Source: Lacticaseibacillus rhamnosus | Lineage (GTDB): Bacteria > Bacillota > Bacilli > Lactobacillales > Lactobacillaceae | DNA length: 64,000 nucleotides | Reading direction: 5' to 3' | Assembly (NCBI RefSeq): GCF_900636965.1 | Contig: NZ_LR134331.1 | Span: 2,356,001 to 2,420,000, forward strand | In this document: piece by piece, positions 1 to 7,870 of the stretch | How positions within the stretch are numbered: position 1 is the first letter of the stretch | How the letters are laid out: each line of letters begins with the position of its first letter | Position numbers and translations under genes: made by a program | Notes under the pieces: generated by a model | The model's database searches: none | Told to the model about the DNA's origin: nothing | The model's input: only the letters and a program-made list of their open reading frames with translations

Positions 1-579
1 CACATTGACGTCAACGGCAGTAACCCGGCGAATGGTTCGTTTTTCAACCATGACTGTGGCTTCAATAGACAACGATGCATAGTAGCCATCTGCGTCTTGA
101 ACGATGCAAACCTGCTTGATTTCACCTTGCCATCGTGGCTGTTCAGCCATTTTGATGTCATACCATACCCTTGTGCCATGTGGTTTGTCCAAACGGAGCT
201 TGCCATTAACTATCTGGGCACGATCCGTTCTAAAAGTTTTACGTGAGCGCTTTTTCGACTTCCACTTAGGCTTGTCATGGTTGGGCATTTTAGGATTCAA
301 ATAGTTTGCCCACGCCTTACTTAAATCATTCACGGCAAGCTGTAAAACGCGCGCCGATCGTTCAAACTGCCAATCTGCTTTGTTCGCAACCAGTTCATCA
401 CGAACTTTTCGCTCATTAGGCCGTATCGACTTATCCATCATGACTAAAGAGGCGTCATACATGTCATTCCAGATTTCCAGCCCTTGGTTCCAAACGAAAC
501 GGCGATAATCAAACAATTTTTCTAATTCTTTACGCATCGTTGCATTGGGATAAAGTTTGATCTTATGCGTTTTAATCAA
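1..579 (-). CDS. tnpB: TnpB, IS607/IS605-type RNA-guided nuclease (5' part, runs off window)
   Basis: The open frame reads from a TTG at 579 to the window edge with no stop, giving 193 residues of the N-terminal part of TnpB. The start opens IKTHKIKLYP, typical of TnpB, and is preceded by a strong GGGAGGTG ribosome site five bases upstream. The last residues, AVDVNV, fit the RuvC-I motif with its catalytic Asp. TnpB proteins are RNA-guided DNA nucleases that help retain the transposon; the guide RNA lies near the 3' end, outside the window. The degenerate frame just upstream (619-983) is a remnant of an IS607-type serine recombinase, so the element is of the IS607 kind and probably cannot move by itself. 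Whether this TnpB is intact cannot be seen here. Confidence 0.9.
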   Translation of the reverse strand, partial: MIKTHKIKLYPNATMRKELEKLFDYRRFVWNQGLEIWNDMYDASLVMMDKSIRPNERKVRDELVANKADWQFERSARVLQLAVNDLSKAWANYLNPKMPNHDKPKWKSKKRSRKTFRTDRAQIVNGKLRLDKPHGTRVWYDIKMAEQPRWQGEIKQVCIVQDADGYYASLSIEATVMVEKRTIRRVTAVDVNV

Positions 580-618
580 AAGTGTTCACCTCCCTTCAAG
601 TTAACTAAAGGACTTACT

Positions 619-983
619 TCAAAAATGGATCGTCTTCAAGCTTTCCTTGTATTGACGTAAGCCGGATAACCGACGCGAAAATACGTGAATCATACTAATT
701 AAGTCTTCAGTTAGCTCTCCCTGAGGTGATAGACCAGGATGATTCAACCCCACAAGCTGTGTGGTTGAATCTTTGGGGTTTGGCGCTCAAACCAATCATA
801 GCCAAAACGCACGCAACTCGTCGATGTTTCTTTAATTCATCAGCATGACCGATATAAGCCAAGTATTGATGCTCGGTATAATAACATCAATTAGGTGGTG
901 TTCTGCGAGCTTTGAGCTTTCCAGACTTATCCCACTGTTGCAGTTGCACCGAGACATTTAGCCATTTCGTTTGGTCTGAGCAT
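619..983 (-). pseudogene. Remnant of IS607-type tnpA (serine recombinase)
   Basis: On the minus strand an ATG at 983 opens MLRPNEMAKCLG, like the MerR-type helix-turn-helix of IS607 TnpA. The frame then shifts; the neighbouring frame continues QQWDKSGKLKARRTPPN, a stop where the family has Arg, then CYYTEHQYLAYIG. A third section ends ELTEDLISMIHVFSRRLSGL and a TGA at 619-621, matching the family's C-terminus. The catalytic serine recombinase core (about 100 residues) is missing. So the gene has at least one frameshift, one in-frame stop and a large internal deletion. It sits 40 bases upstream of tnpB in the same direction, the usual IS607 order. Identification rests on remembered family motifs. 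Confidence 0.75.
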
Positions 984-1078
984 ATGAGCATCTTCCACTT
1001 AATTATCGTGCTCATAACATACCATGTTACGCTACATTGTTACATATATTTGTCTGCTGTTAATCACCTCCAAAAAGT

Positions 1079-1199
1079 GTGAGCGCGAGCCGGCGCGCTT
1101 AGAAACCGGAGCATAAGTGGCCTTGGACGTGATGACCGGGCTTTGGTCATTGCGTCCAAGGTCCTTATGTGCAGGTTTCTGCGCCGGGGAGCGCGTTAT
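1079..1199 (+). repeat. Structured intergenic repeat, full copy A
   Basis: Near-palindromic element of about 120 nt running from GTGAGCG to GCGTTATA. Helices: CCGGCGC/GCGCCGG, AGAAACC/GGTTTCT, GCATAAG/CTTATGT, CCTTGGACG/CGTCCAAGG and TGACC/GGTCA around a GGGCTTT loop. It differs from copy B at paired positions in four helices, each time with a matching change on the other arm. Confidence 0.9.
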
Positions 1200-1206
1200 A
1201 GTGAGC

Positions 1207-1327
1207 TGAGCGTGAGCCAGCGCGCTTAGAGATCGGAGTGTAAGTGGCCTTGGACGTGATGGCCGGGCTTTGGCCATTGCGTCCAAGGCCCTTACACGCA
1301 GATCTCTGCGCTGGCGAACGCTTTATG
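1207..1327 (+). repeat. Structured intergenic repeat, full copy B
   Basis: Tandem neighbour of copy A in the same orientation. Its helices are CCAGCGC/GCGCTGG, AGAGATC/GATCTCT, TGTAAG/CTTACA, CCTTGGACG/CGTCCAAGG and TGGCC/GGCCA. The AGAGATC/GATCTCT pair against AGAAACC/GGTTTCT in copy A is a clear double-sided change. Confidence 0.9.
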
Positions 1328-1437
1328 CACCGGTGAGCATCTTGAACCGAAAGCAAGCCGACACACTAGCCAAGTGCCACATCGTTTACTGACTAAAACG
1401 GTTACAGCACCATTATACCGGGCATTATGAGCATAAG

Positions 1438-1483
1438 AAAAGAACTCGCTCAGAAAAATTATTCCAAACAAGTTCTTGCTTAG
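1438..1483 (-). terminator. Possible terminator of pplA
   Basis: On the minus strand an AAGAACT arm and an AGTTCTT arm, separated by a long loop, are followed by TTCTT. It lies about 50 bases after the pplA stop. The long loop makes this a weak prediction. Confidence 0.35.
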
Positions 1484-1531
1484 TTAACCCGCGCTAATAA
1501 CGCACATTAACTTCTTTTCAAGATCACGCCA

Positions 1532-2440
1532 TTACTTGTAAACAATATTGTCGACTTCGATCTTGTTGGTATTACCATTTTGAGCAGCGTTAACTAACTG
1601 ATCAGCATACAAGATGAAGGTATCGGAACTGTGGGTTGCACCGGAAACCACATCAACCTTGGCTGGTGACTGCTTAGCAACCAGTGACTTGTTCAGTTCT
1701 GGGATGTATTCCTTCGGGCCAACCTTGTTCACTTTCTTCATGTTAGCTTCGTATTTCGTATCCTGAGTCTTGGACTTACCGTCTTTATTGACGTTGTCGT
1801 AGTTGCTTTCGGTAATCTTACCGTCTTTAACCGTGATGGAGAAGGTTACCCGATAGCCGTTGAAGTAGTTCTTTTCTTCAAGCGTGTAAGTACCATCTTT
1901 CATCTTGCCAGTGTTATTGACTTCAATTGGCTTGGTGTCCCCAGCCTGAGCCGCCTGAACTAATTGTTGGGCGTAATTCTTAAAGGTCATACTGGAATCG
2001 GTCGCACCGGAAATAACATCGATAGCGCCGACATTGGTTCCATTCTTCTTAAAGGACTTGTTTAATTCAGGAATGTATTCCTTTGGTCCAACCTTGACCT
2101 TAGCCTTCATGGCCTTTTCATAGCTGGCGTCTTTGGTCTTGGATTTGCCATTCTTATCAACGTAATCATACTTAGTAGAAGTAATCTTCCCGTCTTTGAC
2201 CGTCATCGCCATTTCAACCTTATAGCCATGGTCATAGCCGGTTTCATTCAGCTTGTAAGTACCATCCTTCAACGGGCCACCTGCAACCTGCTTTTGGGTT
2301 GATGACTTCTTGACCACTTTACTGCTGGAAGCCTTGCTGCTGGATGAATTTTTGCTGCTTGAACTACTGCTGCATGCACTTAAAACCAAAGTGGACAGTG
2401 CAACAACGGCTGTCCCCGTCACAACTTTACTTAACTTCAT
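1532..2440 (-). CDS. pplA: PplA-like flavin-binding electron transfer lipoprotein
   Basis: A 302-residue lipoprotein: signal peptide with lipobox LSAC (Cys23), then a Ser/Lys-rich linker to about residue 55. Two repeats follow (about 57-165 and 178-295), each starting DGTY and holding VGPKEYIPELNKS and a D-V-x-SGAT motif (DVISGAT 141-147, DVVSGAT 263-269). This is the FMN-binding domain pattern; in Listeria PplA the Thr of such motifs carries covalent FMN added by FmnB, so Thr147 and Thr269 are the expected sites. The protein would sit on the outer face of the membrane and pass electrons to outside acceptors. It is transcribed away from ndh2 across a 287-bp region with putative Rex and CcpA sites. 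Its grouping with ndh2, eetA and eetB makes the role likely. No FmnA or FmnB gene is in the window. Confidence 0.9.
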   Translation of the reverse strand: MKLSKVVTGTAVVALSTLVLSACSSSSSSKNSSSSKASSSKVVKKSSTQKQVAGGPLKDGTYKLNETGYDHGYKVEMAMTVKDGKITSTKYDYVDKNGKSKTKDASYEKAMKAKVKVGPKEYIPELNKSFKKNGTNVGAIDVISGATDSSMTFKNYAQQLVQAAQAGDTKPIEVNNTGKMKDGTYTLEEKNYFNGYRVTFSITVKDGKITESNYDNVNKDGKSKTQDTKYEANMKKVNKVGPKEYIPELNKSLVAKQSPAKVDVVSGATHSSDTFILYADQLVNAAQNGNTNKIEVDNIVYK

Positions 2441-2497
2441 GACATTTACCCCTTTTGCAGTTCATAACTGCGATATTGTGTTTTCAATCACATATTT

Positions 2498-2526
2498 AGT
2501 TTAGCTAGTCAAATCAAAAAAATCAA
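2498..2526 (-). promoter_or_regulatory. Predicted pplA promoter
   Basis: On the minus strand TTGATT (2521-2526) and TAAACT (2498-2503) are separated by 17 bases, about 58 bases before the pplA ATG. Confidence 0.5.
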
Positions 2527-2540
2527 CCAAACACGGGTAT

Positions 2541-2554
2541 TATAAGCGCTTTCT
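2541..2554. promoter_or_regulatory. Possible cre (CcpA) site
   Basis: TATAAGCGCTTTCT matches the ideal cre palindrome TGAAAGCGCTTTCA at 11 of 14 positions, with the core AAGCGCTTTC intact. It lies just upstream of the predicted pplA -35 box, so carbon catabolite control of pplA or ndh2 is plausible. Confidence 0.45.
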
Positions 2555-2586
2555 CATTTTTTAATCGTCCTTTACGAAGCGTATTT

Positions 2587-2604
2587 TTGTGTCATTTTAC
2601 ACAA
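2587..2604. promoter_or_regulatory. Rex-like redox operator
   Basis: TTGTGTCATTTTACACAA is an 18-bp dyad with the TTGTG-N8-CACAA form of Rex operators, inside a longer dyad ATTTTTGTGT-N6-ACACAAAAAT (2583-2608). Rex is the NADH/NAD+-sensing repressor that often controls NADH-oxidising enzymes. The site is 36 bases before the ndh2 -35 box, between the divergent pplA and ndh2. Confidence 0.6.
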
Positions 2605-2639
2605 AAATGTACGGCTTTAGAAAAAGAGAGCGCGAACGT

Positions 2640-2669
2640 TAGACATTACGTAATTTTAAAGGCTATAAT
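2640..2669 (+). promoter_or_regulatory. Predicted ndh2 promoter
   Basis: TAGACA (2640-2645) and TATAAT (2664-2669) with an 18-base spacer, 58 bases before the ndh2 start. Confidence 0.65.
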
Positions 2670-2727
2670 GGCTTAGATACATACTTTGTAAGAGTATGGG
2701 TAAAGCAAATGGTAAGGAGTGTTATGC

Positions 2728-4626
2728 ATGGCGAAAACCAATATCGTCGTGGTTGGCGCGGGGTTTGCCGGGGTCTATGCGACAAAGCACCTGGCCAAGC
2801 ACTACAAACGTAACAAAGACGTGACGATCACGCTGATCGATCGCCACTCGTACTTCACTTATGTCACCGAACTGCACGAAATCGCCGCGGATCGTGTCCC
2901 AGAAGACGCAATCCAATACGATTTACAGCGGTTGTTCAATCGACGTAAGAATGTCAAGCTGGTCACCGATAATGTGACTGGGATTGACCGCGACAAGAAG
3001 GAAGTTGTCACTGAAAACGGACGCTTCCCTTATGATTATGTGATCTTGGGAATTGGATCACAACCGAACGACTTTGGGACGCCTGGCGTTGCCGAACACG
3101 GTTTCACCTTGGGTAAGTGGGAAGACGCGATTCGGCTAAAGCGCCACATTGAAGACGTTGTTCGGCGCGGTTCCGAAGAGCACGATCCGGCTAAACGCAA
3201 AGCCCTTTTGTCTATCGTCATTGTCGGTTCTGGCTTCACTGGTACCGAAACGATTGGTGAATTACGTGACTGGCGCGATACCTTAGCCAAACAGTACAAG
3301 CTAGATCCGAACGAAATTCAATTTAGCTTGATGGAAATGGCGCCAACGATCATGAATATGCTAGATCGTTCAGACGCGAACAAAGCCGAACGTTACATGG
3401 AAAAACGCGGCATCAAGGTCATGAAGAATACCGGCGTTGTCGGCGTTCACGCAGATCACGTTGATCTAAAAGACGGCTCCACGTTCCCAACATGTACCTT
3501 AGTCTGGACGGCCGGGGTTAAAGCAACTGACCAAGCGAAAGATTTCGGCTTGAAACAAGGACGTGCCGGCCGAATCTTAGTCAAAAACAACATGGAATCG
3601 CAAGACGATCCAAGCATCTATGTTGTCGGCGATGTATCGTTAGTTGATCAAGACGGCACCGGCAAGGGCCAGCCGCAAATCGTTCAAGGCGCTGAGGCAA
3701 CTGCCCACACCGCGTTGACGAACATTGAAGCCAAGTTGGAAAATAAGGAACAGGTTGAATATAAAGCCAACTATTCCGGATTTATGGTCAGCTTGGGTTC
3801 AAAATATGGTGTTGCCAATATCATGGGCTGGCTGCACCTTTCCGGTTTCTTTGCGATGTTGATGAAACATTTAGTCAACATGCTCTACTTCGTTCAGATC
3901 TATTCCGGTTATTATTTATTCGAGTACTTCATGCACGAATTTTTCCGGACCCGCAATGGCCGCAACATGTTCCGCGGACATCTTTCCCGTCAAGGCAATG
4001 TTTTATGGACACTGCCTGCCCGTCTCACATTAGGCGCTATGTGGTTGATTGATTGCTGGCCGAAGATTCAAGGTAAAGAGTCATGGTTCATTGACAAGCT
4101 CCGGTTGCCATTTAGCTGGTTACAACCGGCTGCTACCAGTGGTGCCTCTGCTGCTGGCGCTGATGCAACCAGTGCTGCTTCCGGGGCCGCTGCCGGTGCT
4201 GCCAAAGCAACCAAGACCGTCTTCTCCCTTTCATATCAGTATGGTAATGATCCGATGATGGTCTTTGACAAGATGCCAAACTGGTACTACAGCATTACCA
4301 AGACCTTGATTCCTAATCAGCAAGTTGCCTTCTTCATGCAAAAGGCCATGACGATTATGGAAATTCTGATTGGGCTTGCGCTTGTTGCCGGTTTATTCAC
4401 CTGGTTGACCTCTGCTGCTACGATCGCTTTTGTCGGCGTCTTCTGCCTCAGTGGTATGTTCTACTGGGTTAACATTTGGATGATCCCGATGGCCTTTGCC
4501 TGCATGAACGGTTCCGGCCGCGCATTTGGGCTCGATAAATGGGTTGTCCCTTATCTCCAGAAAGTCTTTGGCAAATGGCGCTATGGAACACCGCGATCTC
4601 TTTACGGTACCGATGCACTCAAATAA
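2728..4626 (+). CDS. ndh2: Type II NADH dehydrogenase with C-terminal membrane extension (Ndh2)
   Basis: 632 residues from the ATG at 2728, chosen because AAGGAG lies eight bases upstream; a GTG at 2719 overlaps that site. The N-terminal 400 residues are a two-dinucleotide-fold flavoprotein: GAGFAG at 10-15 for FAD, a second nucleotide motif VGSGFTG near 170, and a Y-V-V-G-D-V FAD-closing segment near 295. Unlike ordinary type II enzymes of about 400 residues, it carries a C-terminal extension with several membrane segments and an Ala-rich linker near 470-500; the last part resembles a DoxX-type membrane domain. This extension is typical of the Ndh2 used in flavin-based extracellular electron transfer, where it passes electrons from NADH to a demethylmenaquinone-type quinone. 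A terminator follows, then eetA. Confidence 0.9.
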   Translation: MAKTNIVVVGAGFAGVYATKHLAKHYKRNKDVTITLIDRHSYFTYVTELHEIAADRVPEDAIQYDLQRLFNRRKNVKLVTDNVTGIDRDKKEVVTENGRFPYDYVILGIGSQPNDFGTPGVAEHGFTLGKWEDAIRLKRHIEDVVRRGSEEHDPAKRKALLSIVIVGSGFTGTETIGELRDWRDTLAKQYKLDPNEIQFSLMEMAPTIMNMLDRSDANKAERYMEKRGIKVMKNTGVVGVHADHVDLKDGSTFPTCTLVWTAGVKATDQAKDFGLKQGRAGRILVKNNMESQDDPSIYVVGDVSLVDQDGTGKGQPQIVQGAEATAHTALTNIEAKLENKEQVEYKANYSGFMVSLGSKYGVANIMGWLHLSGFFAMLMKHLVNMLYFVQIYSGYYLFEYFMHEFFRTRNGRNMFRGHLSRQGNVLWTLPARLTLGAMWLIDCWPKIQGKESWFIDKLRLPFSWLQPAATSGASAAGADATSAASGAAAGAAKATKTVFSLSYQYGNDPMMVFDKMPNWYYSITKTLIPNQQVAFFMQKAMTIMEILIGLALVAGLFTWLTSAATIAFVGVFCLSGMFYWVNIWMIPMAFACMNGSGRAFGLDKWVVPYLQKVFGKWRYGTPRSLYGTDALK

Positions 4627-4639
4627 TTGTCTACACAAA

Positions 4640-4672
4640 AGGCTCTGGGTGGACTTACCTAGAGTCTTTTTT
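4640..4672 (+). terminator. Terminator after ndh2
   Basis: GGCTCTGGGT pairs with ACCTAGAGTC (two G-U pairs), followed by six Ts. eetA may therefore depend on read-through or its own promoter. Confidence 0.7.
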
Positions 4673-4798
4673 CAAGAGCGGGAAGCTGCTGCGGTCTCTT
4701 TTATCGGCCACGACTGCTCCCCGTCCTTCGTGTTCACATCATCGTTTTGAAGTCATGAACTTGAACGCGATTCAATTTCACTAGATTGGAGGCTCACA

Positions 4799-5242
4799 AT
4801 GAAACGGCCAAATACCTTTAAACGTTATCTTAAGATGATTCGCCCATTTGACTGGATCATTGTTGGCGGCCTGTTTATCGCAGCGTTCATTCCGTATCTT
4901 ATTTTCGGCATTCATGAGAATCAGCAGCAAGCAACCGCCTCGCAACAGGTATTAACAGCCGTGGTGACCCATGACGGCCATGAAGTTTATCGCAAGCGAC
5001 TAACCGGTCATACTGGGACCAGCCACTTCACCTATCGTGATAAAGACGGTGACTGGAATAAGATTGAAGTCAAAGGCGCGGGAATCGCGATTACGGAAGC
5101 TAACTGTCAGGATCAGGTCTGCGTTCGCCGCGGTCGGATTACGAAACCCGGTCAAACAATTGTCTGCCTGCCGCATAAGCTACTCATTGCGATTAAGTCA
5201 AATAAAGGCGATAGCAACACGGGAGGTATGGTGACCGAATGA
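4799..5242 (+). CDS. eetA: EetA-like NusG-II-domain membrane-anchored protein
   Basis: 147 residues. A single membrane segment lies at about 17-38, then an outward domain with a conserved Cys pattern (NCQDQVC, then CLPHKL), the signature of NusG-domain-II proteins such as EetA. EetA is needed for extracellular electron transfer in Listeria, probably with EetB, though its biochemical role is not settled. The start is fixed by TTGGAGG ten bases before the ATG. Its stop overlaps the eetB start (ATGA), so the two are translationally coupled. Confidence 0.85.
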   Translation: MKRPNTFKRYLKMIRPFDWIIVGGLFIAAFIPYLIFGIHENQQQATASQQVLTAVVTHDGHEVYRKRLTGHTGTSHFTYRDKDGDWNKIEVKGAGIAITEANCQDQVCVRRGRITKPGQTIVCLPHKLLIAIKSNKGDSNTGGMVTE

Positions 5243-5826
5243 GTGTTTATAAAGCCGACCGTACCCGGCAGTATATCTATATTGCCTTACTCTGCGCTCA
5301 AGGCGTCATTATCGGCCTACTCGAGCGTATGATCCCGTTTCCCTTTGCCTTTGCGCCTGGTGCCAAATTGGGCCTGGCCAATTTAATCACGATCATTTCA
5401 TTGTTCACGATGTCAATTCCCGACAGCTTTATTCTGATGTGCTTGCGACTGCTGCTCACCACACTACTTGGCGGCACCTTGTCAACCTTTCTTTACAGTG
5501 GTGCTGGTGCGGTTTTATCGTGGTTTGGCATGTTACTCATTAAACAATTAGGTGAAAAACGTGTCAGTATGATCGGTATTTCTGCAGCAGGTGGCATTTT
5601 GCATAATGTCGGCCAGCTCTTGATGGCATCCTTCATCGCCCAAAGCTGGACCGTCATGCTCTATTTACCGATTCTCGCGTTTATGGGCATTCTGGCGGGC
5701 ATTGCGGTTGGGATTGCTGCTAATTTTCTTTTTGAACACATCGATATCTTACGACGACTCCGCTATGATCGCACCAAGCGTCGTAAAAAAGGAGCTACAC
5801 ATGAAAATTCATCCCATGTGGCATGA
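5239..5826 (+). CDS. eetB: EetB-like Gx-family membrane protein
   Basis: 195 residues, hydrophobic throughout with about five membrane segments, and a charged C-terminus. The N-terminal section with PGAKLGLAN is characteristic of the Gx transporter family that includes EetB and HepS-operon membrane proteins, distantly related to ECF substrate-binding subunits. It overlaps eetA by four bases and dmkB by 26 bases, so the three genes form one unit. In Listeria EetB works with EetA in extracellular electron transfer; another possibility is a role in quinone or prenyl precursor handling, as it is often encoded beside prenyl synthases. Confidence 0.85.
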   Translation: MSVYKADRTRQYIYIALLCAQGVIIGLLERMIPFPFAFAPGAKLGLANLITIISLFTMSIPDSFILMCLRLLLTTLLGGTLSTFLYSGAGAVLSWFGMLLIKQLGEKRVSMIGISAAGGILHNVGQLLMASFIAQSWTVMLYLPILAFMGILAGIAVGIAANFLFEHIDILRRLRYDRTKRRKKGATHENSSHVA

Positions 5827-6778
5827 ATACCCGACGTTGGCGCCGGAGCTTGCTTCAGCGCTAACGTTGATTGAAAAACAGATCACAACCAACAATACAC
5901 CTGTGGCCAAGGCGATCATGGAAATGATTAATGGCGGTGGCAAATTGTTACGGCCGGCGTACTGTCTGCTTTTCTCCCGGTTTCAAGACACGGATCGCGA
6001 GAAAATGATTGCACTGGCGGCCGCCATTGAGACGCTTCATACCGCCACTTTGATCCACGACGACATTATCGATAAATCTCCAACCCGCCGCAATCAGGTG
6101 ACGATTCAAAAACAATTCGGCCCGGACACAGCAGTTTATGCTGGCGATTATCTCTTTGTTGTCTGCTTCAAGCTGTTGGCACATTACGCCTCAAGCCTCC
6201 GCAGCATTCAACAAGACAGCGGCAGCATGGAGAAAATCTTAAAAGGCGAACTGGATCAGATGGCCACACGCTACCAAACCCAAATCACCATTAATGACTA
6301 TCTCAAGCAGGTTTCCGGAAAAACCGGCCAGCTCTTTGCGTTAAGCTGTTTTGTCGGTGCCTACGAAAGCGGCGGAACAACGAACTTTGCCAAAACGGCC
6401 GAAAAAATCGGCATGAACATTGGCATCGCCTTCCAATTGCTAGACGACATTCTCGATTACACTAGCGATGGCGAAACTTTGGGCAAACCGGTTTACGAAG
6501 ATGTGCGCAGCGGCGTCTACTCAGCACCACTCATTTTGGCCATGCAGCGCGATCGCCAAGCCTTTTTGCCGCTGTTAGCGAAAAAAGAACACATTAGCGA
6601 TACCGAGATGATTCAACTGCGCGATCTTGTCATCAAGTATGAAGGTGTCAAGCAGGCCTACACTATGGCGCAACAACGTACTGAACTGGCGACTGCCGGT
6701 TTGCAGAAGTTGCCTGCCGGCGCTGCACGAGACGATTTAATCCGTTTGACGGAGAGCCTTTTGAAGCGCAAATCTTAA
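5801..6778 (+). CDS. dmkB: Polyprenyl diphosphate synthase, DmkB type
   Basis: 325 residues from the ATG at 5801, which follows AAAGGAG; an upstream in-frame ATG at 5702 lies deep inside eetB and lacks a ribosome site. The two Asp-rich motifs of trans-prenyl synthases are present: HDDIIDKS and LLDDILDYTSD. GGGKLLRPA is the first substrate-binding motif. The enzyme chain-elongates isoprenyl diphosphates with IPP, here most likely to supply the side chain of the demethylmenaquinone used by Ndh2. The partner prenyltransferase DmkA is not in this window. A strong terminator follows. Confidence 0.88.
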   Translation: MKIHPMWHEYPTLAPELASALTLIEKQITTNNTPVAKAIMEMINGGGKLLRPAYCLLFSRFQDTDREKMIALAAAIETLHTATLIHDDIIDKSPTRRNQVTIQKQFGPDTAVYAGDYLFVVCFKLLAHYASSLRSIQQDSGSMEKILKGELDQMATRYQTQITINDYLKQVSGKTGQLFALSCFVGAYESGGTTNFAKTAEKIGMNIGIAFQLLDDILDYTSDGETLGKPVYEDVRSGVYSAPLILAMQRDRQAFLPLLAKKEHISDTEMIQLRDLVIKYEGVKQAYTMAQQRTELATAGLQKLPAGAARDDLIRLTESLLKRKS

Positions 6779-6800
6779 TTCGTATTAACCGGATCTTAAG

Positions 6801-6832
6801 CAACCAGCAGAAATTGAGCTGGTTGTTTTTTT
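6801..6832 (+). terminator. Terminator of eetA-eetB-dmkB
   Basis: CAACCAGC and GCTGGTTG arms (6801-6808, 6818-6825) followed by seven Ts. Confidence 0.88.
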
Positions 6833-7222
6833 GTTAATGCAGATGTACAACAAATCCTCTAACTCCTAGATCGCTATCAGGTTCGATTTTTCTTACTCTC
6901 GATTAATGACCATTAACTTTTCATTTTTGATCTGTTTATCTGCCCATGGTCTTTACGGCGTCTTGTCGATATGTAGCCCATTTTGATGGAAAAATCTCTT
7001 CGCTTCATGAGACAATCCCAAGACTTTTTTACTTTCACAATTGTTAGAACTCGTTATTTAAAGTCGAACTTTCATCTGCGGAAAATCAGCTAAATAACCA
7101 AACTAATGTAACAGTCTCATTCGATGAATCCGCTTGCAATGGCAACGAAATCAGCTTACTATAGGTTCACAATTTCAAGTCGTAGAAGTCAGAAGTCTAT
7201 TTTTGAATAGTGGGTAACCGTT
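6833..7222. other. AT-rich non-coding stretch before secreted-protein gene
   Basis: No frame with a plausible start and ribosome site was found on either strand. The last 200 bases should hold the promoter of the gene at 7223, but no clear -35/-10 pair stands out. Similar segments GAACTC and GTCGAACTTTCA occur near 7048-7075. Confidence 0.4.
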
Positions 7223-7720
7223 ATGGAAAATAAAGCTAAAGTCATTAATTCCGGCAAGATAATTGTCAGTCATATCGTCTTTCCCTTGGTTCTGGCTATT
7301 GCTGTTGGCATCACCACTTCTGGATCATTTGTTTACCAAGCCGTTAATCATGAAGAACCCGTTGTCGTCCAGGCTGCTTCATACCCCACTCCTGCAAAGC
7401 GCGGTATCACCCTATATGGATTGGGTAATGATACGGTTTATGTTTACTATTCAGCCTCACAAATGGCTGCAGTTAAAGCGGCTTCAAACACCCAGGCAAA
7501 TGCTAGACTAGCTTTTGCGGCAGCTTTTGGCGCTATAAATCAATACGCAGGGCTTCTGGCAACGGCCGCATTGATTCGAACAAACACCCAGTTCAACAAC
7601 TTTAGAGAGGCGATCAATTCGGCTATTTCTAAAAAGAAAGGCTTGCAGCTTCAATACAACACAACTTTCGATGATGGTAATAACAGCGCTACCTGGGGAG
7701 CATCATTTGTTGTTAAGTAA
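7223..7720 (+). CDS. Secreted protein of unknown function
   Basis: 165 residues, not recognised. A charged N-terminus is followed by a hydrophobic segment at about 17-40 and a likely signal peptidase site after VVVQAA (near 53), leaving about 112 residues outside. The mature part has an aromatic stretch TVYVYY, an Ala-rich amphipathic section (ARLAFAAAFGAI, LLATAALI) and no Cys. The ribosome site is weak (GTGGGTAA before the ATG). It stands alone with its own terminator in an AT-rich patch next to the Rgg and bacteriocin-like genes. An antimicrobial, adhesin or stress-related role cannot be separated from the sequence. Confidence 0.65.
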   Translation: MENKAKVINSGKIIVSHIVFPLVLAIAVGITTSGSFVYQAVNHEEPVVVQAASYPTPAKRGITLYGLGNDTVYVYYSASQMAAVKAASNTQANARLAFAAAFGAINQYAGLLATAALIRTNTQFNNFREAINSAISKKKGLQLQYNTTFDDGNNSATWGASFVVK

Positions 7721-7774
7721 TTAGCATTCCCCTTAAATCGACCCCATGCAATGTACATTGCTGAATTGAAGGAA

Positions 7775-7805
7775 CAATCAGCTCATCTGCTGGTTGTTTT
7801 TTTGC
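7775..7805 (+). terminator. Terminator after 7223 gene
   Basis: CAATCAGC and GCTGGTTG arms with a six-base loop, followed by a run of nine Ts. Confidence 0.85.
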
Positions 7806-7870
7806 GTTCCACAAAGCATAGTTATCCATAGAGCCTTCAACCATTCTCAACCCAGGAAAGTGTGAGTGAC

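Noticed and set aside
741-771. A 13-bp hairpin (GATTCAACC/GGTTGAATC) taken at first as an IS200/IS605 left-end hairpin
   Set aside because: It lies inside the tnpA remnant, and that remnant is of the IS607 serine-recombinase type, which does not use such ends.
1032-1356. Minus-strand open frames of 84 and 63 codons
   Set aside because: They are carried by the structured repeats; the similar frames at 37155-37478 arise the same way.
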